Translations under genes and position numbers: made by a program
The notes under the pieces: model-generated
Databases searched by the model: none
Told to the model about the DNA's origin: nothing
The model's input: the letters and a program-made list of their open reading frames with translations, nothing else
In this document: positions 35,301 through 41,262 of the stretch, piece by piece
How positions within the stretch are numbered: position 1 is the stretch's first letter
Layout: each line of letters begins with the position of its first letter
Assembly (NCBI GenBank): GCA_964626385.1
Contig: CAZVEO010000006.1
Span: 1-41,262 of the forward strand
DNA: 41,262 nucleotides
Direction of reading: 5' to 3'
From: Scybalousia_A sp964626385
GTDB taxonomy: Bacteria; Bacteroidota; Bacteroidia; Bacteroidales; P3

Positions 35301-35759
35301 AAAACAAGAAGACATTGCATAAACTTCTCCCTCTACTGCAGAATACCAAAAAGTATCTGAAAAAGTATAAGCCAAAGAACCAATAATACCACTTGCAAAA
35401 ATAGCTATCATTTGTCCTTGAGTCATATTTGCTTTGTCTTTAACAAATTTTTTAGCAAACATTGTAATAGACCAAAACAAAAACAATATAGTAAAACCAG
35501 AACACAAAGCACTCATAGAATTGACCATATAAGCTATTTTGGTAGTATCACCACCTGCAAAGAAAGAAAACAAACGTCCTATAAGTTGGAAAGTAGGCGC
35601 TCCCGGTGGGTGTCCCACTTGCAGTTTGGCAGTTGTTGCTATATATTCTCCACAATCCCACCAAGATGCAGTGGGTTCTGCTGTAAGCAGATAGACAATG
35701 CTTGCAATGGCAAAAACCAGCCATCCCAAACAGTTGTTTATCAGTTTATACTTCTTCAT
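32334..35759 (-). CDS. DUF2723 membrane protein with C-terminal TPR-like region
   Basis: A 1141-residue protein. The N-terminal half is a polytopic membrane region of the DUF2723 family (PF11028) with the hallmark TAEPTASWWDCGEYI (Asp35, Glu38) and LQVGHPPGAPTFQL (His50). About 12 helices run to residue 640. A soluble region and a helical, TPR-like C-terminus follow (about 920-1010: RKGQKQKAINILDKAVKEFP, AGAIDKGKAVYKSIIDYY). The fold is GT-C-like. The mammalian DUF2723 protein TMEM260 is a protein O-mannosyltransferase, so a lipid-linked-sugar glycosyltransferase role is plausible here. It starts 48 nt after the arginine deiminase stop and may share its transcript. Confidence 0.88.
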   Translation of the reverse strand: MKKYKLINNCLGWLVFAIASIVYLLTAEPTASWWDCGEYIATTAKLQVGHPPGAPTFQLIGRLFSFFAGGDTTKIAYMVNSMSALCSGFTILFLFWSITMFAKKFVKDKANMTQGQMIAIFASGIIGSLAYTFSDTFWYSAVEGEVYAMSSCFTAIVFWAILKWDEQSEDSHNLRWIILIAFLIGVAIGVHLLNILTIPAITYIIYFKKYKNTTTKGFILAGLLSIVLVALVMYFVIPETVNLAAYFEVFFVNSIGLPFNSGTIIYFLLLFGLITWGLIWTKKKMKPIFNTALLSLLFLIIGYSTFATLVIRANANTPINENAPKDATSLLTYLNREQYGDTPLLYGQYFTATGYDIESQPTTTKYVKNKEAKRYDAIVRTGSPKFKDEVCTIFPRMYSGDNSRNHPQFYRMWSGMSETSMEKPTFAQNLRYFFRYQVHHMYWRYFMWNFVGRQNDIQSYGLNYSSTQVSNGTKDLIQGNWISGIKFLDNMRLGPQKNLPADLQNNKGRNTLYFLPLLLGLAGLIYHIMKDKKNAFVVFLLFFMTGLAIVLYLNQPPNQPRERDYAYAGSFYAFAIWIGLGVYALCDWLKNIKISENIRNIAISVICLFAVPVLMAVQEWDDHDRSDRYMARDFAANYLKSCDKSAILITFGDNDTFPLWYAQEVENIRTDVRVLNYTLSGMGWYVEQLYNKIYQSEKLPFTLEKECYALGQDINLAQASNDTMELQDALKQIIKASPNQQPFSQIESFKDYKYISILPTTNFKITFDKAKLAKAGMYPKELVDGEKGEFVFSLEPNANWGRQYAQLYRQELMLLDILGSNHFERPIYVMNPALLREVIPNIMDYCVQEGTVYKIVPYKTDARSFTAKSYDMYMNNFSWGNVNKEGVYLEEAVTIGNSKVMRQNHVMLAQDLIRKGQKQKAINILDKAVKEFPNSKIPFDRADVLLAQTYCEAGAIDKGKAVYKSIIDYYKSYIAYYNGFKGKKARSVEGDKQMAIAIVAQLCYADVVKFGFTDLQKEIENIAEVKDMLNYVNLSNRLSELISELNSTFSSLSKGEGDKEQARKLFMEVLDIIEKEDTSNSGMQDMVLQIVTLIYSHSKNSNLDEVTQRISASNNLSYYLNQAMTKNSAPTNSNFSLGLGN

Positions 35760-35807
35760 TAGTTATATTATTTTTATTAATTTTTGTTTTGAAAATAAGT
35801 CATTTTT

Positions 35808-37046
35808 TTACCAAACAACCTCTTGTCTATTGATAGGCATGGTCATACATCTTGCACCACCACAACCACGAGGCAACTCCGATGCTTCTACGGTTACGAC
35901 AAACTTGCTGTGATTATCCAAATTTTCTTTTCCCAATACGACATCCTCAGCTTTTATTACATCAAAACCATTTTTGTTCAACTCCTCTATTGTATGAGTA
36001 TTGCGAGCATAACCTATTATTTTACTTTCTCCCATACAGAAAAAGTTTGCACCTGAATGCCATTGTTCTCTGCTTTGCATCCATTCGTCCTCACCACCAC
36101 AAATTATAGGTTTCAAATCAAAGCCAAGCCTTTTTGTAGCCTCCAAAAAATTGTTTTGCTCTCTGTAATTTACTTTTCCATTATCTATTTCTATAATAGT
36201 GGTCTTAAATTGAGTATTATTCTTACAAATCAATGGTGCAAAGGCTATACACTCGCTTGTACTCAAAAAATTAAACACCATATCCAAATGTATGTAAGAG
36301 TCCAAAGTTTGAGGCAATTCTTGTACAAGTATTTTTTGTCTTTGTTTGTTAGTTGCAAAATAATCTACCAAAAACTTTATTCCCTCTTTATTTGTTCTCA
36401 AACCGTTACCTATAAACAATATATCTTCTTTTGCTATCAATACATCTCCTCCCTCTGTAGAGGTTATATTGGAGAAAAGTTTTGGGTTAATTATTTCACA
36501 ATTAAAAACATATCTAAAAATACTTTCCATTATAAAACTTTCCCTATCCCTTACCTCTGTACGCATAGCATTAATAAGCACTTTGGAATAAACAGATGAA
36601 GATGCATCACGAGTAAAAAAAAGATTATACAATGGCTCTAAGACAAAACGTTTTGGTTTGTATTCTTTGGGGTGTTGTCCTTCTTTATATGGATAACCTT
36701 CAATAAGATAATTTGCCAAAGAATCTGTCTCTTGTTCTATCAACTCAGAAAAAAGAAACTCTTTGTTTTCTCTTTTAAGAATTGTTTTAAGCAATTCGCT
36801 TTTTGCTTCTTGTTTTTGTAAAACTTGCGTTAAAAGGTCTTTAACTTGGTAGGTTTTGCACCATGTAGACAAAACTTTTTCAAAGTAAGAATATTCTTTT
36901 TGCGCTATTTGTAGATTTAGAATATCGCTATAAAGAGCGTGGTGTATGGTTTCGGGAGTCATTTGTTCTATTTCTGTGCCGGGTGTGTGTAAGATAACAC
37001 CTCGCAATCTCCCTATTTCAGAATTAACATTTATTATACTATTCAT
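35808..37046 (-). CDS. arcA: Arginine deiminase
   Basis: A 412-residue guanidino-group-modifying enzyme converting arginine to citrulline and ammonia. Motifs are FTRDASSSV, TEGGDVLIA, IHLDMVFNF (catalytic His), GGEDEW, and RGCGGARCMTMPINR with the nucleophile Cys400. The usual sequence before that Cys is RGxGGPRC. The frame extends to a TTG at 37076, but that codon overlaps the -7 box TAAATTTG (37074-37081, minus), so the ATG at 37046 is chosen. The other arginine deiminase pathway genes (arcB, arcC) are absent from the window. Confidence 0.92.
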   Translation of the reverse strand: MNSIINVNSEIGRLRGVILHTPGTEIEQMTPETIHHALYSDILNLQIAQKEYSYFEKVLSTWCKTYQVKDLLTQVLQKQEAKSELLKTILKRENKEFLFSELIEQETDSLANYLIEGYPYKEGQHPKEYKPKRFVLEPLYNLFFTRDASSSVYSKVLINAMRTEVRDRESFIMESIFRYVFNCEIINPKLFSNITSTEGGDVLIAKEDILFIGNGLRTNKEGIKFLVDYFATNKQRQKILVQELPQTLDSYIHLDMVFNFLSTSECIAFAPLICKNNTQFKTTIIEIDNGKVNYREQNNFLEATKRLGFDLKPIICGGEDEWMQSREQWHSGANFFCMGESKIIGYARNTHTIEELNKNGFDVIKAEDVVLGKENLDNHSKFVVTVEASELPRGCGGARCMTMPINRQEVVW

Positions 37047-37073
37047 AAAAAAATTGTCTGTGTAACAGAATTG

Positions 37074-37081
37074 CAAATTTA
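37074..37081 (-). promoter_or_regulatory. -7 box TAAATTTG for arcA
   Basis: TAAATTTG on the minus strand, 27 nt before the chosen ATG. No clear -33 TTTG. Confidence 0.5.
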
Positions 37082-37155
37082 ATTATTTTTTTTTAATCAT
37101 AAGGTAAAAACTAAAAAAAATAGATTTTTCAAAGTCTTGTGAATAGAAATCATTG

Positions 37156-37163
37156 TATATTTG
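37156..37163 (+). promoter_or_regulatory. -7 box TATATTTG for pgi
   Basis: TATATTTG is followed by CAAAATTAG, 45 nt before the pgi ATG at 37209. A TTG 16 nt upstream is closer than the consensus spacing. Confidence 0.5.
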
Positions 37164-37208
37164 CAAAATTAGATTTTTTTAACATTTAGCAAATAAAAGC
37201 ATATTATT

Positions 37209-38501
37209 ATGAAAGTAGATATAACATATTCCAATACGGATATACCAACGCAAAGGGAGGTAGATTTATTAGAAAGAAAAAGTATTGAAGCACTGCAAAT
37301 ATTAAGAAAAGGTAAAGGAGAAGGAAATGATTTTTTAGGTTGGATTGATTTGCCTAATGAAATAACAGAGCAAGATTTTTTGAGAATGCAAGTTGTTGCT
37401 GATAAAGTAAGAAAAAACAGTGAGATATTTGTGGTTGCAGGTATAGGAGGCTCATACCTTGGAGCAAAAATGGTTATAGAGGCTTTGAAAAATAATTTTG
37501 ACACTCTTTTACCAAAACAATGCCCTACAATAGTTTATGCTGGAAACACTATGAATGAAGATTATTTGGCAGAGCTCATAGAAGTTTTGGATAAAAAAGA
37601 CTACTCTCTTGCAGTTATTTCCAAATCTGGCACTACAACAGAAACGGCTGTAACTTTTCGTATTCTTAGAAATCACCTTATCCAAAAATATGGCAAACAA
37701 GAGGCTTCCCAACGTATTATTGCTATAACAGATAAAGAAAAAGGCATTCTAAAAAATATAGCAGATAAAGAAGGTTATGATACTTTTGTTATACCTGATA
37801 ATGTGGGTGGAAGATATTCTGTTTTGACTCCTGTGGGGTTGATACCTATTGCAGTAGCAGGTTTTGATATAAAGGCTTTGATAAATGGAGCAAAGAAAGA
37901 AAGAGAAAAAATATTATTTGCTGACAACAAAGAGAACGAAGCTTTGAAATATGTTGTTGCTCGAAATATTTTATACAACAAAGGTAAAAGCATAGAGATA
38001 TTAGTCAACTATCAACCAAACCTTATTTATCTGTCTGAATGGTGGAAACAACTATATGGAGAAAGCGAAGGCAAAGAAAACAAAGGACTTTTTCCTGCGA
38101 GCGTCAGTTATACTACCGATTTGCACTCTATGGGGCAGTATATACAAGAGGGCAGGCGACTTATGTTTGAAAGCGTCCTACATGTCAAAAATAGCAACAA
38201 ACATTTGATTATTCCCAAATTGGAGCAAGACGATGATAAATTGGATTATTTGTTAAATTTTTCCCTAACAGATATTAACCATAAAGCCGAGGAAGGCACA
38301 CGTTTGGCTCATTTGGAAGGACAAGTAAGCCAAATAACTTTTGAAATAGAAAAAATTGACGAGGACAACATAGGAAGGATAATATATTTCTTTGAGTTGT
38401 GTTGTGGAGTAAGCGGTTACGTTTTAGGAGTAAATCCTTTTAATCAACCGGGAGTAGAGAACTATAAAAAGAAAATGTTTCAGCTATTGGGCAAAGAATA
38501 G
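37209..38501 (+). CDS. pgi: Glucose-6-phosphate isomerase
   Basis: A 430-residue isomerase of glucose-6-phosphate and fructose-6-phosphate. The length and sequence match the short bacterial type (as in Bacillus) rather than the 550-residue E. coli type. Two SIS domains are visible: GIGGSYLGAK (79-88), SKSGTTTET (138-146), then GGRYSVLTPVGL. The catalytic Glu285 is in YGESEGKENKG and His306 in TTDLHSMGQ. It is convergent with the lipoprotein pair at 38583-39701 and has a clear terminator downstream. Confidence 0.95.
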   Translation: MKVDITYSNTDIPTQREVDLLERKSIEALQILRKGKGEGNDFLGWIDLPNEITEQDFLRMQVVADKVRKNSEIFVVAGIGGSYLGAKMVIEALKNNFDTLLPKQCPTIVYAGNTMNEDYLAELIEVLDKKDYSLAVISKSGTTTETAVTFRILRNHLIQKYGKQEASQRIIAITDKEKGILKNIADKEGYDTFVIPDNVGGRYSVLTPVGLIPIAVAGFDIKALINGAKKEREKILFADNKENEALKYVVARNILYNKGKSIEILVNYQPNLIYLSEWWKQLYGESEGKENKGLFPASVSYTTDLHSMGQYIQEGRRLMFESVLHVKNSNKHLIIPKLEQDDDKLDYLLNFSLTDINHKAEEGTRLAHLEGQVSQITFEIEKIDEDNIGRIIYFFELCCGVSGYVLGVNPFNQPGVENYKKKMFQLLGKE

Positions 38502-38548
38502 TGCAATAAACACTAACCATATACAAGTATGCTACTATAAGTTAAAAC

Positions 38549-38573
38549 AAGGAGGTAATTTTTTTACCTCCTT
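38549..38573. terminator. Bidirectional terminator after pgi
   Basis: AAGGAGGTAA (38549-38558) pairs perfectly with TTACCTCCTT (38564-38573) around a TTTTT loop. It sits between pgi and the convergent secreted-protein gene, whose stop is 10 nt beyond. Confidence 0.8.
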
Positions 38574-38582
38574 AAAGTTAAT

Positions 38583-39266
38583 TTACATAGCGTCTTTTAT
38601 CGGGTGTAGTATATAAGGATAGACTGCTGTACCACTGTAAAACATAATATACACATTTCCATCCCTATAACCTAAATTTATATAATTTGGTTTTAATTTT
38701 GAGATTTGATTTTGAGATAAATACAATAATTCATCATAGTCCAATACTAATAGATAATATTGTTGCTTATCATACCAAGATTCCTCTTTATGTATTAGAT
38801 TAAAAGAATCATCTTCTTTTAATTTGTAAACAAGAGAAATTGTTCCTGTATTGTTATTTTTCTTATAAATACTATTGGAGTTGATAATAAGTGTCATATC
38901 ATCAGGGTCGTAGATTTCATTGTTTTCTATATCTATGATTTGAAAACTATTTTCTCGTAATGCTTTTGCCATACTTTCAACAGCATTTTCATTTTCAAAA
39001 ACAATCTTACTCGGTCTAATAAAATTTGGCGCAGATTCTACAGAACTTCTGATATTACCAACTGATAAATCACTATCATAAAATCTTATACCCTCTGAAC
39101 TATAAGGAAGTTCCATAAGGGCTTCGTGTACTTGTTCTGCTATTTCATGAAAAGGATAATCAAGAACAGCTTTATATTCTCCTTGAAACTCTTTGGGTAT
39201 TTGAGAATATGAATTGTCATACATCAAAAAGCAACAACACAGAAAACAAATAAAAACTTTTTTCAT
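38583..39266 (-). CDS. Secreted protein of unknown function
   Basis: A 227-residue protein with a short Cys-rich hydrophobic export segment (VFICFLCCCFLM) and likely cleavage after NSYSQ (about residue 22). The mature part has EFQGEYKAVLDYPFHEIAEQVHEALMEL and later beta strands (SIYKKNNNTGTISLVYKL, YINLGYRDGNVYIMFYSG). I do not recognise a family. Beta-strand repeats near the end suggest a lipocalin- or barrel-like small domain, which is a guess. It starts 3 nt after the stop of the lipoprotein at 39270-39701, so the two are cotranscribed. Confidence 0.72.
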   Translation of the reverse strand: MKKVFICFLCCCFLMYDNSYSQIPKEFQGEYKAVLDYPFHEIAEQVHEALMELPYSSEGIRFYDSDLSVGNIRSSVESAPNFIRPSKIVFENENAVESMAKALRENSFQIIDIENNEIYDPDDMTLIINSNSIYKKNNNTGTISLVYKLKEDDSFNLIHKEESWYDKQQYYLLVLDYDELLYLSQNQISKLKPNYINLGYRDGNVYIMFYSGTAVYPYILHPIKDAM

Positions 39267-39269
39267 TGT

Positions 39270-39701
39270 TTATTCCTCCCTTTCAGCTTTAAAATGTTTT
39301 AGCATTTCATCTTGTGTAAAAGAGGCATAGCATACACCATCTTTCTCACCCACAAAAGAAAACTTACCTTTGTTTGGATTACCTTCATCATTAGGATTAA
39401 ATGATATGAATTTTATTTGATTACCATACATATCAAATCCTTGTGCAGTATTGTCTATAATGTATAACATATTAGTTAATGTGTCATAATAGCATTCACA
39501 TCTTACGACAACTCTTTGCCATTCGCCATTAACCAATCTCCAAGCGTAACACAGCACTGTACCTCGTAGTTTGATTTTTTTCTGAGAACTCGCTTCATTT
39601 TGAGTTTTTAGACCTTCGTCTTCATTGTTACAAGCTGTAAATAATACACTTGTACATCCAATGCCTACTAATAACGTAAGCGTAATAAATAACCTTTTCA
39701 T
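39270..39701 (-). CDS. Small lipoprotein of unknown function
   Basis: A 143-residue predicted lipoprotein with lipobox FTAC (Cys24) and NNEDE directly after it, an acidic surface-export type signal. The first 30 residues are close in style to the lipoprotein at 3540-4280, which also reads ACNNEDE. The rest differs: a basic segment, VLCYAWRLVNGEWQRVVVRC, then ECYYDTLTNMLYI, and a C-terminal FVGEKDGVCYASFTQDEM. Three or four cysteines in the mature part suggest disulfides. The function is unknown. A promoter 168-199 nt upstream (39869-39900, minus) implies a leader of about 160 nt. Confidence 0.72.
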   Translation of the reverse strand: MKRLFITLTLLVGIGCTSVLFTACNNEDEGLKTQNEASSQKKIKLRGTVLCYAWRLVNGEWQRVVVRCECYYDTLTNMLYIIDNTAQGFDMYGNQIKFISFNPNDEGNPNKGKFSFVGEKDGVCYASFTQDEMLKHFKAEREE

Positions 39702-39868
39702 AACTAATAAATTGTTTTAATTTTTCCTACTCTGTTGTTGGATTTTCGAAAACCTCCGTTTTATTTTTGATATAATAATCAATTCACGACCTTTAATATA
39801 ATGTTTTACAGTAGGAATAGCAATGTAGGAATTCAGAATTCGTTTTAGTTTTATTCAACACTACGGTG

Positions 39869-39900
39869 CAAAGATATAAAATACTTTTCAATCTACCAAA
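39869..39900 (-). promoter_or_regulatory. Promoter of the lipoprotein/secreted-protein pair
   Basis: On the minus strand, TTTG (39897-39900) and TATCTTTG (39869-39876) are separated by exactly 20 nt, a full Bacteroidota consensus. The predicted start is near 39862. Confidence 0.65.
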
Positions 39901-39940
39901 TATTTTAACAAAAATATGCAAAGACTAAATGAAAAAAGAG

Positions 39941-39972
39941 TTTGTGGTATTTGAAATTTATGACTACCTTTG
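39941..39972 (+). promoter_or_regulatory. Promoter of the CWC-SurE gene
   Basis: TTTG (39941-39944) and TACCTTTG (39965-39972) are separated by exactly 20 nt. The transcript would start near 39979, so the ATG at 40001 is the start rather than one inside the promoter at 39929. Confidence 0.65.
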
Positions 39973-40000
39973 CAAAAATATTTATCTATACTTTTGGATA

Positions 40001-40933
40001 ATGAAAAAAATATGTCCAAATTGCAAAAAAGAATTTGAGTGTAAGCATAACAAAGATTGTTTTTGTATGCAATACACCATATCAAAGGAAAATTTGGCAA
40101 AGATGAGAGAAAAATTTGATAATTGTCTTTGCAAAGAATGTTTGACTTATTATGCTGAAAAAACAAATAATATGATTGAAAGACCTTTAATATTTGTAAC
40201 CAATGACGATGGTTATTTATCAAACGGAATTAAAGCCTTATGGGAAATACTTAGACCTATGGGCAAAGTAGTTGTGGTAGCACCAGCAAAAGAAATGTCG
40301 GGGCAAAGCCATTCCATTACCGTAGGCAAACCTTTAAGGCTTGAATGTATAGAAAAACAAGAAAACTTTGAATTATACTCCTTAGATGGTACTCCTGTGG
40401 ATTGTGTAAAGATGGCTTTTGATAAAGTTTTATCACGAAAGCCTGATTTTCTTTTTGCAGGTATAAATCACGGCTCCAACGCGAGTATAAATACAATGTA
40501 TTCGGGTACTATGGCTGCTGTTATGGAGGGATGTAGCGAAGGCGTAGCAAGTGTTGGCTTCTCTTTGTGTGAAGATGATAAAAACTCAGATTTGACCAAT
40601 TGCCTACCTTTTGTAAAACAAATATCAAAAGAAGTGTTAACCAATGGTTTAACAGAAGATATTTGTCTTAATGTTAATTTCCCTAAGGGCAAAATAAAAG
40701 GTATAAAAGTAGGTCATCAAGCCAAAGGATATTGGTCAGAGGATTTTAAAATCTCTCAGAAAGAAGACGAAAAAAATATCTATTGGCTTGGAGGACAATA
40801 TCATTGCGAAGACTCTTCCTCTATGGCAGATTGGAATATAATCAACGAAGGTTTTGCCGCTGTGGTACCTATGCAAGTAGATTTTACCGCCTATAAAATA
40901 TTAGATACAATAAAAAACAGATTTGAAAAATAA
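40001..40933 (+). CDS. surE: SurE nucleotidase fused to a Cys-rich CWC domain
   Basis: A 310-residue protein. Residues 60-310 are SurE, a metal-dependent 5'/3'-nucleotidase. Asp69-Asp70 are in VTNDDGYLSNGI, the metal or phosphate loop is EMSGQSHSIT (98-107), then TPVDCVKMA, AGINHGSN (153-160) and YSGTMAAVMEG. Residues 1-55 are a separate Cys-rich domain, with cysteines at 5, 8, 14, 20, 22, 42, 44 and 47. It matches the CWC pattern (PF14375), although the namesake motif reads CFC. The frame is open across the joint and the predicted promoter lies before Met1. An alternative is that SurE also starts internally at Met58. It is followed by the right-hand repeat array. Confidence 0.88.
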   Translation: MKKICPNCKKEFECKHNKDCFCMQYTISKENLAKMREKFDNCLCKECLTYYAEKTNNMIERPLIFVTNDDGYLSNGIKALWEILRPMGKVVVVAPAKEMSGQSHSITVGKPLRLECIEKQENFELYSLDGTPVDCVKMAFDKVLSRKPDFLFAGINHGSNASINTMYSGTMAAVMEGCSEGVASVGFSLCEDDKNSDLTNCLPFVKQISKEVLTNGLTEDICLNVNFPKGKIKGIKVGHQAKGYWSEDFKISQKEDEKNIYWLGGQYHCEDSSSMADWNIINEGFAAVVPMQVDFTAYKILDTIKNRFEK

Positions 40934-40939
40934 GTTGGT

Positions 40940-41135
40940 GGTAATAAGTTTTAATAAGTTATTATAGGTTACAGCCTGAGGCTGTTTTATAAGGGCACAG
41001 GCATAGCCTGTTTTATAAGAGCAGAGCCATTAAAAAAGTAGTGGCTTTGCACTTATAAAACACCCTGTGGGTGTGGCTCTGCCCTTATCACAACCTATTA
41101 TACCCCATGCTAACTTATCATAACCTATCAAAAAA
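40940..41135. repeat. Hairpin modules and GGTTAGCATA repeats at the right end
   Basis: Downstream of surE are GGCTGT-TTTATAAGGGC-ACAGGC and GCCTGTTTTATAAGAGCAGAGCC units, then GCACTTATAAAACACCCTGTGGGTGTGGC in the opposite sense. Reading rightwards, CAACCTATTATACC, CATGCTAACTTATC and ATAACCTATC are the complements of the GGTTAGCATA-type units. The order relative to the large element matches copies A and B. No gene is seen here. Confidence 0.7.
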
Positions 41136-41164
41136 AGCCCTCAAAAATATTTTTTCAGTTTTTT

Positions 41165-41262
41165 TCGTAAACACCTATTTAAAAGTCAAAAATAAGAGTG
41201 CTACTATTGATTATCAATGAGTTAACCTTTTTCGAAGGGTCAAAATTGGGCATTTTTCTTGA
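41165..41262 (-). repeat. Partial copy (D) of the ~374-bp intergenic element, right end
   Basis: Read on the minus strand, this matches the last part of copy A: CAAGAAAAATGCCCAATTTT, TTCGAAAAAGGTTAA, a TGATAATCA box (41208-41216) and the TAGTAGCAC/CTTATTTTTG region. The window ends inside it, at the position matching about 8926 of copy A. Confidence 0.85.

Larger units (their letters stand above)
39702..40000. other. Intergenic region with divergent promoters
   Basis: No coding sequence is supported in these 299 nt. It holds the minus-strand promoter (39869-39900), the plus-strand promoter (39941-39972) and a leader of about 160 nt for the lipoprotein gene. A small TTTTCGAAAA palindrome (39743-39752) and GAATTCAGAATTC are the only obvious structures. 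Confidence 0.6.

Noticed and set aside
17881..37046. Arginine deiminase pathway with the YfcC-type carrier as arginine/ornithine exchanger
   Set aside because: The carrier and arcA are 16 kb apart, and no arcB or arcC is present. The substrate of the carrier cannot be read from sequence.
39929..40000. Upstream ATG extension of the SurE fusion
   Set aside because: This segment contains the -33 and -7 boxes of the gene, so it is not transcribed as its coding region.
1..41262. Circular plasmid or phage
   Set aside because: Both ends lie in the same repeat, but the genes are chromosomal housekeeping and envelope genes and no replication, mobilisation or phage gene is present. The repeat explains the ends.

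Overview
The window looks like chromosomal DNA from an AT-rich, anaerobic member of the Bacteroidota, probably Bacteroidales. I infer this from family content: YfhO and DUF2723 membrane proteins, DUF3127, a Cys-rich CWC domain, type III pantothenate kinase, a Bacteroidota-type LptC, and lipoproteins with an acidic stretch after the lipobox cysteine. Genes mostly lack Shine-Dalgarno sequences. Many are preceded by the Bacteroidota -7 box TAnnTTTG, several with TTTG or TTG 19-20 nt upstream. A HydE maturase and an arginine deiminase fit a fermentative lifestyle. Genus cannot be fixed from the sequence alone. No rRNA, tRNA, CRISPR array, transposase or phage gene was seen.

Layout. 344-4995 (minus): a YfhO-family membrane protein, then small secreted proteins and lipoproteins of unknown function. 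5108-6495 (minus): exonuclease VII subunits xseB and xseA, divergent from 6615-8559 (plus), a YrdC/YciO-family protein and a TPR protein. 9177-16001 (minus): a compact seven-gene run of secreted C1B peptidase, acidic secreted protein, coaX, beta-barrel protein, TPR protein, lptC and tcdA, which mixes envelope biogenesis with housekeeping. 16108-17785 (minus): a dihydrouridine synthase and a DUF2461 protein, divergent from a YfcC-type transporter (17881-19464). 20057-24157 (plus): MATE transporter, lgt, gpmA and hydE, tightly spaced. 24284-26825 (minus): a McrBC-type restriction pair; next to it DUF3127 (an OB-fold-like protein with an SSB-like tail) and an S9 peptidase lipoprotein. 29781-32219 (plus): a large secreted transglutaminase-like protein. 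32334-37046 (minus): DUF2723 protein and arginine deiminase. 37209-38501 (plus): glucose-6-phosphate isomerase. 38583-39701 (minus): another lipoprotein and secreted protein pair. 40001-40933 (plus): SurE fused to a Cys-rich CWC domain.

The most unusual feature is an interspersed intergenic element of about 374 bp. It is complete at 8661-9034 and 19474-19846, and partial, in opposite orientation, at both window ends (1-54 and 41165-41262). Both complete copies keep a consensus-like Bacteroidota promoter (TTTG-N20-TAACTTTG), a 15-17 bp perfect hairpin followed by a third arm able to compete for pairing, and three near-palindromic TGATWATCA boxes at identical spacing. Each copy lies beside arrays of short GGCTGT...ACAGCC hairpins and GGTTAGCATA-like repeats. 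It may be a non-autonomous mobile element, a dispersed small-RNA gene, or both. The two window ends stop inside the same element in the same orientation, which suggests the window is a contig broken at this repeat.
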